Below, one piece after another: positions 37,107 through 46,122 of a stretch of 64,000 bases of DNA (its first letter is position 1; each line of letters starts with the position of its first letter). The DNA is from Peribacillus sp. Bi96 (GTDB taxonomy: Bacteria > Bacillota > Bacilli > Bacillales > DSM-1321): assembly GCF_918698115.1 (NCBI RefSeq), contig NZ_CAKKLV010000011.1, positions 1 through 64,000 on the forward strand, written 5' to 3'. The translations under genes and the position numbers were made by a program. The notes below the pieces were generated by a model, which saw nothing but the letters and a program-made list of their open reading frames with translations, was not told the DNA's origin and searched no databases.

Positions 37107-38756
37107 ATGACAAATTTCATCGACCTTGGCGTCAGCCCGGCGATTAACATGATATTAAAGCAAATAGGAATATCCAATCCAACTCCTATACAGGAGAAAG
37201 CGATACCAGATATCCTTGATGGAAGAGATGTCATCGCGAAGGCGCAGACGGGGACGGGGAAGACCTTGGCATTTTTGTTGCCAATCCTGGAAAAAGTTGA
37301 TCCGGCTGCATCCCACATACAATCACTAATCGTTACGCCAACTAGAGAATTGGCTTTGCAAATCACTGCGGAATTGAAAAAATTCGCTAATGAAATCGAA
37401 GAGTTGCAGGTTCTTGCTGTTTATGGCGGACAGGATGTCGAGCAGCAAATGAAGAAACTGACAAGGAATATTTCTGTAGTGGTTGCCACTCCTGGCAGGC
37501 TATTGGATCATTTACGTCGAGGCACCATTGATCTATCCCAAACTCAAACACTCGTGCTGGATGAAGCTGATCAAATGCTTCATATTGGATTTTTGCCAGA
37601 AGTGGAAGAAATCATGGGACAACTTCCAGATGAACGCCAAACGTTGCTCTTTTCCGCCACGATGCCTGAACAAGTTCATCAACTGGCTAAACGTTACATG
37701 AATAAACCATTAACTGCCGCTGTAAAAGCTGAGCAAGTGACGGTCGAACAAATCAGGCAACTTGTCATCGAGACGACCGATCGTGCCAAACAGTCTTCAT
37801 TAATTACCATAATCAAAGAAGAACAGCCATACTTGGCGATTATATTTTGCCGCACAAAACGTCGCGTTTCAGTTTTGAATGATGCTCTAAAAGCAGAAGG
37901 CTTCAATTCCGAAGAACTTCATGGGGACCTATCACAGGCAAAGCGGGAGCGTGTCATGAAAAACTTCAGGGATGCAAAGCTTCAATACTTAGTGGCAACG
38001 GACGTTGCGGCACGAGGGCTTGATGTAGAAGGCGTGACCCATGTATTTAATTATGATGTTCCTGAAGATGCGGAAAGTTACATCCATCGAATTGGCCGTA
38101 CAGGGCGAGCGGGTGAGAATGGCTTGGCTGTAACCTTTATTGCAACGAAGGATCTTCAGCTTTTAGGCGATATAGAAAAAGGGATTTCCATGAAGATCGA
38201 AAGAAGGAAGATTGAAGGAGTCACAATGTTCCAACCTGATGAGGTGGGACATAAAAAGAAACGATATGAAGATACTTCTGAAGAGAGTGCCCGTCGACCA
38301 CGTACAGGAGGGGGAAGACGCCATCGGGAACGGATAGATACGAGAGGACCGAATCGTGGCAGTCACCGCTCTGTAAACCAAACTGACAATCGTGAAATCG
38401 AGAGGGAAAAACCACGAGGAGGCCGCTCAGAAGACAGCCGTGGACCCAAACGTGAGGATTCACGGGGAAGCCGTTCGGAAGACAGCCGCGGACCAAGACG
38501 AGAGAATCCGCGGGGAGGCCGCTCGGAAGACAGCCGTGGACCAATTCGAGAGAATCCACGGGGAGGCCGCTTGGAAGACAGCCGCGGACCAAGGCGAGAG
38601 AACCCGCGGGGAGGCCGCTCAGAAGACAGCCGTGGACCAATGCGTGACAATCCACGAGGAGGTCAAAGAGACAGCCGTAGATCAACTAGTACACAGGGGC
38701 CGAGTAATCGCAGGGGTGGATCTGGCAGCAGTCCCAATAGGGGGAGAAACCGGTAA
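37107..38756 (+). CDS. DEAD-box RNA helicase with RGG-repeat tail
   Basis: A 549-aa ATP-dependent RNA helicase. The Q motif is GISNPTPIQ, Walker A AQTGTGKT (46-53), [16 protein letters not shown], then domain 2 with [15 protein letters not shown] and [10 protein letters not shown]. From about residue 395 the tail is Arg/Gly/Ser-rich, with five tandem 16-residue units of the pattern [16 protein letters not shown] encoded by 48-bp DNA repeats (38420-38660). Such tails bind RNA without sequence specificity. It belongs to the CshA/DeaD-like group used in RNA turnover and cold adaptation. It is followed 15 bp later by a phosphotransferase-like gene. Confidence 0.92.
   Translation: MTNFIDLGVSPAINMILKQIGISNPTPIQEKAIPDILDGRDVIAKAQTGTGKTLAFLLPILEKVDPAASHIQSLIVTPTRELALQITAELKKFANEIEELQVLAVYGGQDVEQQMKKLTRNISVVVATPGRLLDHLRRGTIDLSQTQTLVLDEADQMLHIGFLPEVEEIMGQLPDERQTLLFSATMPEQVHQLAKRYMNKPLTAAVKAEQVTVEQIRQLVIETTDRAKQSSLITIIKEEQPYLAIIFCRTKRRVSVLNDALKAEGFNSEELHGDLSQAKRERVMKNFRDAKLQYLVATDVAARGLDVEGVTHVFNYDVPEDAESYIHRIGRTGRAGENGLAVTFIATKDLQLLGDIEKGISMKIERRKIEGVTMFQPDEVGHKKKRYEDTSEESARRPRTGGGRRHRERIDTRGPNRGSHRSVNQTDNREIEREKPRGGRSEDSRGPKREDSRGSRSEDSRGPRRENPRGGRSEDSRGPIRENPRGGRLEDSRGPRRENPRGGRSEDSRGPMRDNPRGGQRDSRRSTSTQGPSNRRGGSGSSPNRGRNR
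38420..38660 (+). repeat. five tandem 48-bp repeats inside the helicase tail
   Basis: A 48-bp unit containing GAAGACAGCCG-GGACCAA and GGGGAGGCCGCT recurs five times in frame. Differences between units are mostly at the residue after G-P and at S/L positions. Copy number probably varies between strains by slippage. Confidence 0.85.
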
Positions 38757-38771
38757 AAGGAGGAGACGGGT

Positions 38772-39680
38772 GTGGAAAAGCCTTGGTTGGCAGAATATCC
38801 AGTTTCCTTAGATCTGGCAGGGAAATTGATCAGGCTACAGTTTCCAGAAATTGAGTTGAAAGAGATCAAGCAACTTGGGGAGGGTTTCGATAATACGGTG
38901 ATACAAATCAATGGGGAATTTGTATTCCGTTTCCCTCGACGCCCTATAGCAGTTACGTTGATTCAGGTGGAGAATCAGCTTTTGCCTTCAATTGCAGGCA
39001 CATTGCCGCTTGATATCCCTGAGCCGATCTTTTTTGGGAAACCAAGTACCATCTATCCATATCCATTTACAGGTTATAAAATCGTAAAGGGACATTTACC
39101 TGTAGAGGGATCTGTTGCAAATAAGATAGAATCGGCAAAAAGATTTGCCCATTTTTTGAAAGTCCTTCACAGTTTTCCTGTAGAAAAGGCCAGGAATTTA
39201 GGTGTGCAGCCTGATGGATTGAGAAGGCTCGATGTATCCTTTCGCCAGAAATCACTAATGGAAAATGTCTCAACGCTATTAAAGCTAGGATACAATGACC
39301 AGGCTTATGCGGTTAAAGATTTTGTTGAAAGGCTAGGCGATGTGGATGTTCAACATCCAATTACACTCGTTCACGGAGACATTCATATACGGAATGTTTT
39401 ACTGAATGACGAGGGTATTCTCACAGGTATCATTGATTGGGGAGATGTCCATATCGGAAACCCAGCCATTGATTTCTCTTTTTTATACAGTTATTTTCCA
39501 AAGGAGGCTCGCCAATCCTTTTTTGAGATCTATGGTGAAATCGAAAAGGAAACAGAGTGCTTAGCAAGGTTCAGAGCAATATATATGCTGGTTACATTAC
39601 TCGTTTATGGCATTGACCGCCATGATGAAGAGCTGATTGCTATTTCGAGTATCGGTTTGAAATTTGCTATAGAAGAATAA
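38772..39680 (+). CDS. aminoglycoside phosphotransferase-family protein
   Basis: A 302-aa APH/choline-kinase-fold protein with a nucleotide-binding N-lobe (LGEGFDNTVIQINGEFVFRFPR, about 35-57). The catalytic loop is LVHGDIHIRNVLL (Asp near 201) and the metal-binding segment IIDWGDVHIGNPAIDFS. The family phosphorylates small molecules such as aminoglycosides, macrolides, homoserine or sugars; the substrate here is unknown. The GTG start at 38772 has GGAGGA about 7 nt upstream. It sits between the helicase and a methyltransferase gene in one apparent operon. Confidence 0.85.
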   Translation: MEKPWLAEYPVSLDLAGKLIRLQFPEIELKEIKQLGEGFDNTVIQINGEFVFRFPRRPIAVTLIQVENQLLPSIAGTLPLDIPEPIFFGKPSTIYPYPFTGYKIVKGHLPVEGSVANKIESAKRFAHFLKVLHSFPVEKARNLGVQPDGLRRLDVSFRQKSLMENVSTLLKLGYNDQAYAVKDFVERLGDVDVQHPITLVHGDIHIRNVLLNDEGILTGIIDWGDVHIGNPAIDFSFLYSYFPKEARQSFFEIYGEIEKETECLARFRAIYMLVTLLVYGIDRHDEELIAISSIGLKFAIEE

Positions 39681-39713
39681 TTGTTATGCTCTTTTGATGT
39701 TAAGGAGGTTAAT

Positions 39714-40901
39714 ATGAAGGCGAGTTTTTATCATACAATCACATTAATGGGGAACAAGTTAGATCAAGCTAATATTCCTTACCAATATACAGGTAGATCT
39801 GCTCTGTTCGTACAAGGAGTGGATATTGACGAGTATAAGAACATTGACCTGGATGTACAATGGGATGTCTTTAATGAAGCTATGGATCTTTTTTCTGCAT
39901 ACTCCCCAACAAAGCTTGAAAAAAGTCCGGAGACTTCTTCCTTTCTAATGGATGTTGAGGGGGTTTCTGTCACTGTTCGCTGCAGGTTCAACACGACCAT
40001 TAAAACCGACCCATATCGTTTGTCCATAAAAATGGGGGATATGGAGGTTTGGTGCACGTCATTGTACAGTTATTTATATGACGAAGAAATGAAAAGGTAC
40101 AGTGACGAGATTCATGCTTATTTATCTGCCGGGCAGCAGGGATTCACGGAGGAAAATGAACAGGCGTGGAACCAGAATAATTATCTGGCGCTTGTCAATC
40201 GTTATGGTGATCCCGTAGAATTGGCATCCAAAATAAAGCAAAATCCAAAATGGAGATTGTACCCATTTTATAAATATATGGGAGATGTAACCGGTAAAAA
40301 AATTACCCATCTAATGGGGTCGAATGGTGTTAAAGCAGTTGCCCTGTCCATATTGGGAGCCAAAGTGAAAGTTGTCGATTTTTCGCAGGAAAACGCGACA
40401 TTTGCAAATGAGCTTGCCAATGGGGCCAATGTCTCCATCGAGTATATCGTTTCGGATGTTCTCTCTTTATCATCCGAGCACGAATCAGAAAATCAGGAAC
40501 TGGTTTTAATGGAGCTTGGTGTGCTTCACTACTTAATTGATCTGGAGCCGCTTTTTGAAAAAATTAAAAGGATGTTGACCCCTGGAGGCCGATTCATCCT
40601 GCATGAATTTCACCCCATTTCAACAAAACTCATTACCTCTAATGGTAAAAAGCATAAGATTACGGGCAACTATTTTGCTCCGGCAATCGAAAACAATGTG
40701 GTCGCTTTTTCCAAACATATGCCTGATGAAGAAAAAGGGAGCCTTTCAAAAGTTGTACAGCGTAAATGGACAATCGGGGAACTTATAACGGCAATTGGTC
40801 AATCAGGGCTTGTCATTAAAGTACTCGAGGAAGAACCGAATCATAAGATCCATGATATTGGTCTTCCGAAAACATATACATTGGTGGCGGAACGGGTATG
40901 A
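39714..40901 (+). CDS. two-domain protein: nucleotidyltransferase-like N-domain + SAM-dependent methyltransferase
   Basis: A 395-aa protein. The N-terminal ~130 residues resemble a small nucleotidyltransferase fold: YTGRSALFVQGVDI followed by NIDLDVQW, a G-S/A-x-x-x-G then D-x-D pattern. The C-terminal part (about 190-395) is a class I methyltransferase: ITHLMGSNGVKAVALSILGAKVKVVDFS is motif I, and MLTPGGRFILHEFHP is the post-motif region. The target is unknown. The start at 39714 has AAGGAGG about 5 nt upstream. The gene follows the phosphotransferase gene by 33 bp, so both may modify the same kind of small molecule (inference). Confidence 0.7.
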   Translation: MKASFYHTITLMGNKLDQANIPYQYTGRSALFVQGVDIDEYKNIDLDVQWDVFNEAMDLFSAYSPTKLEKSPETSSFLMDVEGVSVTVRCRFNTTIKTDPYRLSIKMGDMEVWCTSLYSYLYDEEMKRYSDEIHAYLSAGQQGFTEENEQAWNQNNYLALVNRYGDPVELASKIKQNPKWRLYPFYKYMGDVTGKKITHLMGSNGVKAVALSILGAKVKVVDFSQENATFANELANGANVSIEYIVSDVLSLSSEHESENQELVLMELGVLHYLIDLEPLFEKIKRMLTPGGRFILHEFHPISTKLITSNGKKHKITGNYFAPAIENNVVAFSKHMPDEEKGSLSKVVQRKWTIGELITAIGQSGLVIKVLEEEPNHKIHDIGLPKTYTLVAERV

Positions 40902-40928
40902 TCTGTAAGGTGAATAGTTAAGGGACAA

Positions 40929-40963
40929 GGCTGACTGAATGAGCTTTTTCAGTCAGCTTTTTA
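40929..40963 (+). terminator. terminator after methyltransferase gene
   Basis: GGCTGACTGAA and TTCAGTCAGC form a stem, followed by TTTTTAT. Confidence 0.8.
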
Positions 40964-40976
40964 TTTATTTCATAAG

Positions 40977-41012
40977 AAAGGGGATGCCGCTTTTCTGCGA
41001 CATCCCCTTAAA
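40977..41012 (-). terminator. terminator after ABC-F gene
   Basis: AAGGGGATGCCGC and GCGACATCCCCTT pair around a short loop. On the minus strand a T-rich stretch follows. Confidence 0.8.
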
Positions 41013-41016
41013 AAAA

Positions 41017-42567
41017 TTAATTTTGGGCCGACCATTCTTCTACATCCCATACTTTTGTAACCCAGTCTTCATAAAAATCAGGCTCATGGCATACAAGGAC
41101 AATCGATCCTTTATACTCTTTCAATGCACGTTTCAGTTCTTCTTTTGCAACAACATCCAAATGATTCGTCGGCTCATCAAACAATAGCCAATTGCTTTCG
41201 GTAAGCATAAGCTTACATAAGCGCACCTTGGATTGTTCACCACCGCTTAAATGGCTCATTGGACGTGTAATATGTTCATTTTTCAATCCGACACGAGCAA
41301 GAATAGCACGTACCTGCGGTTGGTCGAGATGCGGGAAAGCATTCCAGACTTCGTCGATTGGTGTCGTATTGCCTGCTTTCACTTCCTGTTCAAAATAAGA
41401 AGGAAAAAGGAAATCACCAAGTGATCTTTTACCGCCAAGAGGATCAATTTTACCTAAAATCGTTTTTAACAGCGTTGATTTCCCAACTCCGTTACAGCCG
41501 ACCACGGCAATTTTTTCTCCTCGTTCGATGGTCATCGTCAACTTCGGAAGCAGCGGGCGGTCATAGCCGATTTCCATATCCTCGCCTTCAAATACATAAC
41601 GGCTGCTCGCACGAGATTCCTTGAAGTCAAAGGTCGGTTTCATCGCAGTTTCAGGACGATCGATACGTTCCATACGATTCAATTGCTTTTGACGGCTCTT
41701 TGCTCGACCGGTCGTTGAGTAGCGGGCTTTATTTTTTGCAATGAAATCTTCCTGCTTTTTAATGAAATCACGTTGTTTTTCATAAGCATTGATATGTTGG
41801 TTCTTATTCAATTCAGCAAGCTCAAGGAATTTTTCATAAGTCGCCGTGTAACGGGTCAATTTAGAAAATTCTAGGTGGAAAATGACGTCGACAACGCCGT
41901 TCATGAACTCGGTATCATGCGAAATCAATAGAAATGCATGAGGGTATTCCTTTAAGTAGCTGCTCAGCCAGCGGATATGCTCCACATCCAGGTAGTTGGT
42001 CGGTTCATCAAGCAGCAGGACTTCTGGTTGTTCTAATAGTAACTTCGCTAGTAAAACCTTTGTCCGTTGTCCACCACTTAGCGCAGAGACATCACGGTCC
42101 AATCCAATTGCATCCAGTCCTAACCCGCGTGCCGCCTCTTCAATTTTAATATCCAGATTGTAGAAACCGCCTGCTTCAAGCTTGTCCTGAATTTCACCCA
42201 TTTGTTCCAGGAGTTCTTCAAGTTCTTCTGGAGTGGCCGTCCCCATTTTCTCGGTTACTTCATTCAGTGCTTTTTCTTGCTCGAACAAAGGTAAGTAGGC
42301 ATCCCTTAAGACGTCGCGAATCGATTTACCCTTTGAAAGTATCGTATGTTGATCAAGATAGCCATATTCGATACCAGGTGTCCATTCCACCCGGCCTTCA
42401 TCATGGATAAGCTGTCCAGTAATGATATTCATCATCGTTGATTTTCCTACACCATTTGCCCCGACCAAACCTACATGCTCGCCGGCCATCAGGCGGAAGG
42501 AAACGTCCTTGAATAAGGTACGGTCGCCAAAGCTGTGTGCTAATTTATCTATAGAAAGTAAGCTCAT
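41017..42567 (-). CDS. ABC-F family ATPase (YfmM-like)
   Basis: A 516-aa soluble protein with two ABC domains and no membrane segment. Walker A motifs are GANGVGKST (36-44) and GCNGVGKST (near 355). The two signatures are LSGGQRTKVLLAKLL and LSGGEQSKVRLCKLM, and both Walker B sites end DEPTN-LD. The interdomain linker (about 245-320) is charged and helical (KKQEDFIAKNKARYSTTGRA). ABC-F proteins act on the ribosomal E site as translation factors or antibiotic-protection factors. This sequence resembles the housekeeping YfmM group rather than Vga/Lsa resistance proteins; that placement is by memory of the family. Confidence 0.88.
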   Translation of the reverse strand: MSLLSIDKLAHSFGDRTLFKDVSFRLMAGEHVGLVGANGVGKSTMMNIITGQLIHDEGRVEWTPGIEYGYLDQHTILSKGKSIRDVLRDAYLPLFEQEKALNEVTEKMGTATPEELEELLEQMGEIQDKLEAGGFYNLDIKIEEAARGLGLDAIGLDRDVSALSGGQRTKVLLAKLLLEQPEVLLLDEPTNYLDVEHIRWLSSYLKEYPHAFLLISHDTEFMNGVVDVIFHLEFSKLTRYTATYEKFLELAELNKNQHINAYEKQRDFIKKQEDFIAKNKARYSTTGRAKSRQKQLNRMERIDRPETAMKPTFDFKESRASSRYVFEGEDMEIGYDRPLLPKLTMTIERGEKIAVVGCNGVGKSTLLKTILGKIDPLGGKRSLGDFLFPSYFEQEVKAGNTTPIDEVWNAFPHLDQPQVRAILARVGLKNEHITRPMSHLSGGEQSKVRLCKLMLTESNWLLFDEPTNHLDVVAKEELKRALKEYKGSIVLVCHEPDFYEDWVTKVWDVEEWSAQN

Positions 42568-42813
42568 TTATATTGAACCTCCCAATTAATTTGAAAAAAT
42601 CCCTACGTTTCATCATACTAAAATCTGAACGGGATTGCTATCTAATCTATTAATTTACATATATGACCTTGGGCACATTCCCACCCATTAGGTAAATTTT
42701 GAGTAGGAAAGATGATTTTTTCATGATGAATAATGGGGAGCTGTGCTTTATCGCCCTGTCCTAAATTATATGCGATAATAGAGGAATCAGTTTAAAAGGG
42801 AAAGGATGTTACT

Positions 42814-45006
42814 ATGAGTAAAACAGTCGTACTGGCCGAGAAGCCATCGGTCGGAAGAGATATAGCAAAAGTGTTGAATTGCGGGAGAAAGGGCAATGGT
42901 TTCTTTGAAGGCGATCAGTATATCGTCACTTGGGCTTTAGGTCATTTGGTGACCCATGCCGATCCGGAAACGTATGATGAAAAATATAAAACCTGGCGTT
43001 TAGAGGACCTGCCTATGTTGCCGCCGTCTTTGAAATTAGTCGTGATCAAGCAATCAGGCAAACAATTTCAATCGGTTAAAACACAATTGAACCGCAAGGA
43101 TGTCAAGGATGTCATCCTTGCCACAGATGCAGGCCGAGAAGGGGAACTTGTTGCACGCTGGATACTTGAAAAAGCGAATGTGAAGAAGCCAATCAAGCGG
43201 CTTTGGATTTCCTCTGTAACGGATAAAGCAATCAAAGATGGATTTAAAAAGCTGAAGGATGGCAAGGAGTATGAAAATCTATTTGCCTCTGCTGTAGCAC
43301 GGGCCGAAGCGGACTGGATCGTTGGAATGAACGCGACACGTGCCCTTACAACCAAGCACAATGCGCAGTTATCGTGCGGCCGGGTCCAAACGCCGACACT
43401 TGCGATGATTGCCAAAAAAGAAGAAGAAATAAAACAATTCCAGCCAAAGAAATACTATGGCGTATCGGCAACGGCAGAATCCAATTTGCGCCTAATCTGG
43501 CAAGATGCCCAATCAAAAGATATCCGTACATTTGATAAAACCAAGGCAGAGAAGGTTCTTGCGGCAGTGAAGGGGAAAAAGGCAGAAGTGGTGGAAGTGA
43601 ACAAAGCCGATAAGAAAAGTTTTGCTCCTTCTTTATATGATTTAACGGAACTTCAACGGGACGCCAATAAGAAATTCGGCTATTCGGCGAAAGAGACGTT
43701 ATCAATCATGCAGCGCTTGTATGAAAGCCATAAAGTCTTGACTTACCCAAGGACGGATTCACGCTTTTTATCAACGGATTTGGTTGATACGCTAAAAGAA
43801 AGATTACAGGCTGTCAGCATAAAACCATATGCCCAGTATGCTTCGAGAATCCTGCGCAGCCCGATTAAGGCCAATAAATCGTTCGTGGATGATAGCAAGG
43901 TTTCGGATCACCATGCAATCATCCCGACTGAGCAAACGCCGCTGCCGGGAAAACTGAGCGACAAAGAATCTAAAATCTATGATTTGGTCGTTAAAAGGTT
44001 CCTTGCCGTATTGATGCCACCCTTCGAATATGAGCAAACGACCATCACCGCCAAAATAGGGCAGGAGACGTTCATGGCAAAAGGAAAGGTCGTCCTGAAA
44101 TCCGGCTGGAAGGAAGTCTATGATCACCAGTTTGATGAGGAGGAAGCTAAAGATGGCCTTGCAGAGCAGCTGCTTCCGACCGTTCAAAAGGGTGACAGTT
44201 TAACCATTTCGGCTGTGAAACAAACCGATGGTGAAACAAAGCCGCCAGAACCCTTCAATGAAGGATCACTCCTATCCGCGATGGAAAACCCTGCTCGTTT
44301 CATGGCAGGGGAAAGCAAAGAACTCATCAAGACCCTTGGTGAGACTGGCGGGATCGGAACAGTGGCAACGCGTGCTGACGTTATTGAAAAACTGTTCAAT
44401 AGCTTCCTGATTGAAAAGAGAGGGAAGGGCCTTCATGTAACTTCAAAAGGAAAGCAACTCCTCGAGTTGGCACCTGAAGACCTACGATCACCAGCTTTGA
44501 CAGCTCAATGGGAGCAAAAGTTAACAGCCATTGCAAAAGGAAAGCTACCAAAACAGGCTTTCATCGGCGATATGCGTACCTATGCGAAAAACATCGTTCA
44601 TGAAATCAAAAATAGTGACCGGAAATTCAAGCATGATAACGTGTCAGGAACAAAATGCCCGGATTGCGGCAAGCTGATGCTTGAAGTGAATAGTAAAAGA
44701 GGAAAAATGCTTGTCTGTCAGGATCGTGAATGTGGCCACAAAAAAGGTGTTTCACGTGTAACAAATGCAAGATGTCCACAATGTCACAAAAAGATGGAAA
44801 TGCGCGGTCAAGGAGAAGCGCAGACATTCACATGTAAATGCGGTTTTCATGAAAAACTTTCTTCTTATAATAAACGAAGAGGACAAAATAAAAATCAAAA
44901 AGTATCAAAAAATGAAGTCTCCAATTATATGAAAAAGCAAAATAAAGAAGAGCCGATCAATACTGCCTTGGCGGATGCGTTGGCCAAACTTAAATTCGAT
45001 AAATAA
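42814..45006 (+). CDS. topB: DNA topoisomerase III
   Basis: A 730-aa type IA topoisomerase that decatenates single-strand-containing DNA. The TOPRIM domain is N-terminal (VVLAEKPSVGRDIAKVL, ATDAGREGE at 103-111). The active-site Tyr311 is in LTYPRTDSRFL. The C-terminal region carries zinc-ribbon cysteine pairs (CPDCGK, CQDRECG, CPQC, CKCG at about 618-680). The length is typical for Bacillus TopB. GGGAAAGGATG precedes the ATG. The 42568-42813 gap is AT-rich and presumably holds two divergent promoters. Confidence 0.95.
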   Translation: MSKTVVLAEKPSVGRDIAKVLNCGRKGNGFFEGDQYIVTWALGHLVTHADPETYDEKYKTWRLEDLPMLPPSLKLVVIKQSGKQFQSVKTQLNRKDVKDVILATDAGREGELVARWILEKANVKKPIKRLWISSVTDKAIKDGFKKLKDGKEYENLFASAVARAEADWIVGMNATRALTTKHNAQLSCGRVQTPTLAMIAKKEEEIKQFQPKKYYGVSATAESNLRLIWQDAQSKDIRTFDKTKAEKVLAAVKGKKAEVVEVNKADKKSFAPSLYDLTELQRDANKKFGYSAKETLSIMQRLYESHKVLTYPRTDSRFLSTDLVDTLKERLQAVSIKPYAQYASRILRSPIKANKSFVDDSKVSDHHAIIPTEQTPLPGKLSDKESKIYDLVVKRFLAVLMPPFEYEQTTITAKIGQETFMAKGKVVLKSGWKEVYDHQFDEEEAKDGLAEQLLPTVQKGDSLTISAVKQTDGETKPPEPFNEGSLLSAMENPARFMAGESKELIKTLGETGGIGTVATRADVIEKLFNSFLIEKRGKGLHVTSKGKQLLELAPEDLRSPALTAQWEQKLTAIAKGKLPKQAFIGDMRTYAKNIVHEIKNSDRKFKHDNVSGTKCPDCGKLMLEVNSKRGKMLVCQDRECGHKKGVSRVTNARCPQCHKKMEMRGQGEAQTFTCKCGFHEKLSSYNKRRGQNKNQKVSKNEVSNYMKKQNKEEPINTALADALAKLKFDK

Positions 45007-45010
45007 GAGA

Positions 45011-45053
45011 AAGAGCCCTTCACGTTTAGCATAAATGTGAAGGGCTCTTTTTC
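45011..45053 (+). terminator. terminator after topB
   Basis: AAGAGCCCTTCAC and GTGAAGGGCTCTT form a perfect 13-bp stem followed by TTTC. Confidence 0.9.
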
Positions 45054-45071
45054 TATATATCACTGCTTCGA

Positions 45072-45239
45072 CTAAACTTCATTCAGTACGGTGCCATGTA
45101 ATTCATATTCAAGTGTGTTGTCCATTTTTAGTGTGTGATTATCCGAATCTACTCGTATGAGTGTACTGAATGGCTGCTGATCACCTGGACTGAAAATCGC
45201 TTCATCATTCTCAGCGTTCCATCGGCTGTAAATACTCAT
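45072..45239 (-). CDS. small conserved-type protein of unknown function
   Basis: A 55-aa protein with no membrane segment: MSIYSRWNAENDEAIFSPGD followed by a beta-rich acidic part ending in LHGTVLNEV. AAAGGAGGA precedes the ATG at 45239 by about 11 nt. Its first 20 residues match a second tiny frame at 45315-45386, with identical END-A-x-F-S-P-G-D-Q spacing. Function is unknown. Confidence 0.6.
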   Translation of the reverse strand: MSIYSRWNAENDEAIFSPGDQQPFSTLIRVDSDNHTLKMDNTLEYELHGTVLNEV

Positions 45240-45314
45240 GATCAGTATCTTCCTCCTTTGGATGAGAAGAGTAGTAATTCCCATTTTGATTAGCATCTAA
45301 CACTTCAATTGACT

Positions 45315-45386
45315 CTAACGCTGATCACCGGGACTAAACACCGCTGCGTCATTCTCCTTGTTCCATTGGCCTCTGATTGTACTCAT
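45315..45386 (-). CDS. truncated paralogue of the adjacent small protein
   Basis: A 23-codon frame (MSTIRGQWNKENDAAVFSPG, then DQR and a stop) with AAAGGAG 9 nt before its ATG. It keeps the start and ribosome site of the paralogue at 45072-45239 but stops right after the conserved SPGDQ. It is either a mini-protein or a decayed duplicate. Confidence 0.45.
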   Translation of the reverse strand: MSTIRGQWNKENDAAVFSPGDQR

Positions 45387-45635
45387 GCACATCATCTCCT
45401 TTGGTTGAGAATGTCTTACAGTATTTATATACCCGGGTGGGACAAGTTCAAACATTTATTTCAAAAATGATTAAATGATATATTCGATGTAACAATGTCC
45501 ATTTCACGCCGACTGGAGATCTGATCAAGCAATTCTATCGTAATTACGAGAATACGCGGCTCCAGTTCCTTCAGAACGAGTGTGATTTCGTTCTTTTATC
45601 TGTGTGCCACGTTTTACTACTTTTTTAGCCAAAAA

Positions 45636-45711
45636 GAAAAGCACCTCCAAACAATGAAAAGTTTTAGTGAATAGAATCACCATTGTTTCCAATGTTCAGA
45701 AGTGCTTTTAT
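45636..45711. repeat. imperfect inverted repeat, possible mobile-element remnant
   Basis: AAAAGCACCTCCAAACAATG at one end faces CATTGTTTCC...AGAAGTGCTTTT at the other. Similar AGCACCTCC-type ends occur on insertion sequences, but no transposase remains. The rest of 45387-45750 contains no gene that I can support. Confidence 0.3.
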
Positions 45712-45751
45712 CCGACATACGTGATACAGCCTTTTTCAGTTAAGCCAAAAG

Positions 45752-45797
45752 AAAAACCCTGCTATAAAACGGCTTTAACCGCACTATAACAGGGTCT
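45752..45797 (-). terminator. terminator after tRNA-Arg
   Basis: On the minus strand ACCCTGTTATAGTGCGGTT pairs with a near-complementary AGCCGTTTTATAGCAGGGT, followed by TTTTT. Confidence 0.8.
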
Positions 45798-45809
45798 TCC
45801 ATACATTAG

Positions 45810-45883
45810 CGTCCCAGATAGGAATCGAACCTACGACCTACAGCTTAGGAGGCTGTCGCTCTATCCTGCTGAGCTACTGGGAC
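45810..45883 (-). tRNA. tRNA-Arg (anticodon CCU)
   Basis: On the minus strand a full cloverleaf is visible. The acceptor arm is GTCCCAG/CTGGGAC with discriminator G, and the D arm is GCTC...GAGC. The anticodon stem ACAGC/GCTGT encloses loop CTCCTAA (anticodon CCT in DNA, reading AGG). The T arm is GTAGG-TTCGATT-CCTAT. CCA is not encoded. A single tRNA with its own promoter and terminator. Confidence 0.95.
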
Positions 45884-45907
45884 ATATAAAAAGTCGACGA
45901 CTTATTT

Positions 45908-45936
45908 ATTATATTTCTTATAGGCAAACTTTTCAA
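45908..45936 (-). promoter_or_regulatory. sigma-A promoter of the tRNA gene
   Basis: On the minus strand TTGAAA, a 17-nt spacer and TATAAT lie about 25 bp before the tRNA 5' end. Confidence 0.75.
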
Positions 45937-46122
45937 GCTAATAGCTTGTACTTATGAAAAAATTTCATCATTAAAGCTTAACTGGTGATAAAGTACAGTC
46001 CAATAAAGTTTGGTGAGGATGGGTACCAACTCTTTATATTCCTTTTTTTGTGTTAATTGGGATACTTTATTATTCAATACTTTTCTGGTACTATTATGCT
46101 AGAAAAAAATAGGAGAATGATA

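Noticed and set aside
38221-38685. Long antisense frames opposite the helicase tail
   Set aside because: They mirror the 48-bp GC-rich repeats and have no start signals; the sense frame carries the helicase domains.
41017-42567. Antibiotic-resistance ABC-F protein (Vga/Lsa/VmlR type)
   Set aside because: Overall sequence and length look closer to the housekeeping YfmM group, and no leader attenuator typical of resistance ABC-F genes is seen.
45480-45600. Transposase or other gene on the minus strand between the mini-proteins and the tRNA
   Set aside because: Frames are short, have no start or ribosome site and match no recognised family.
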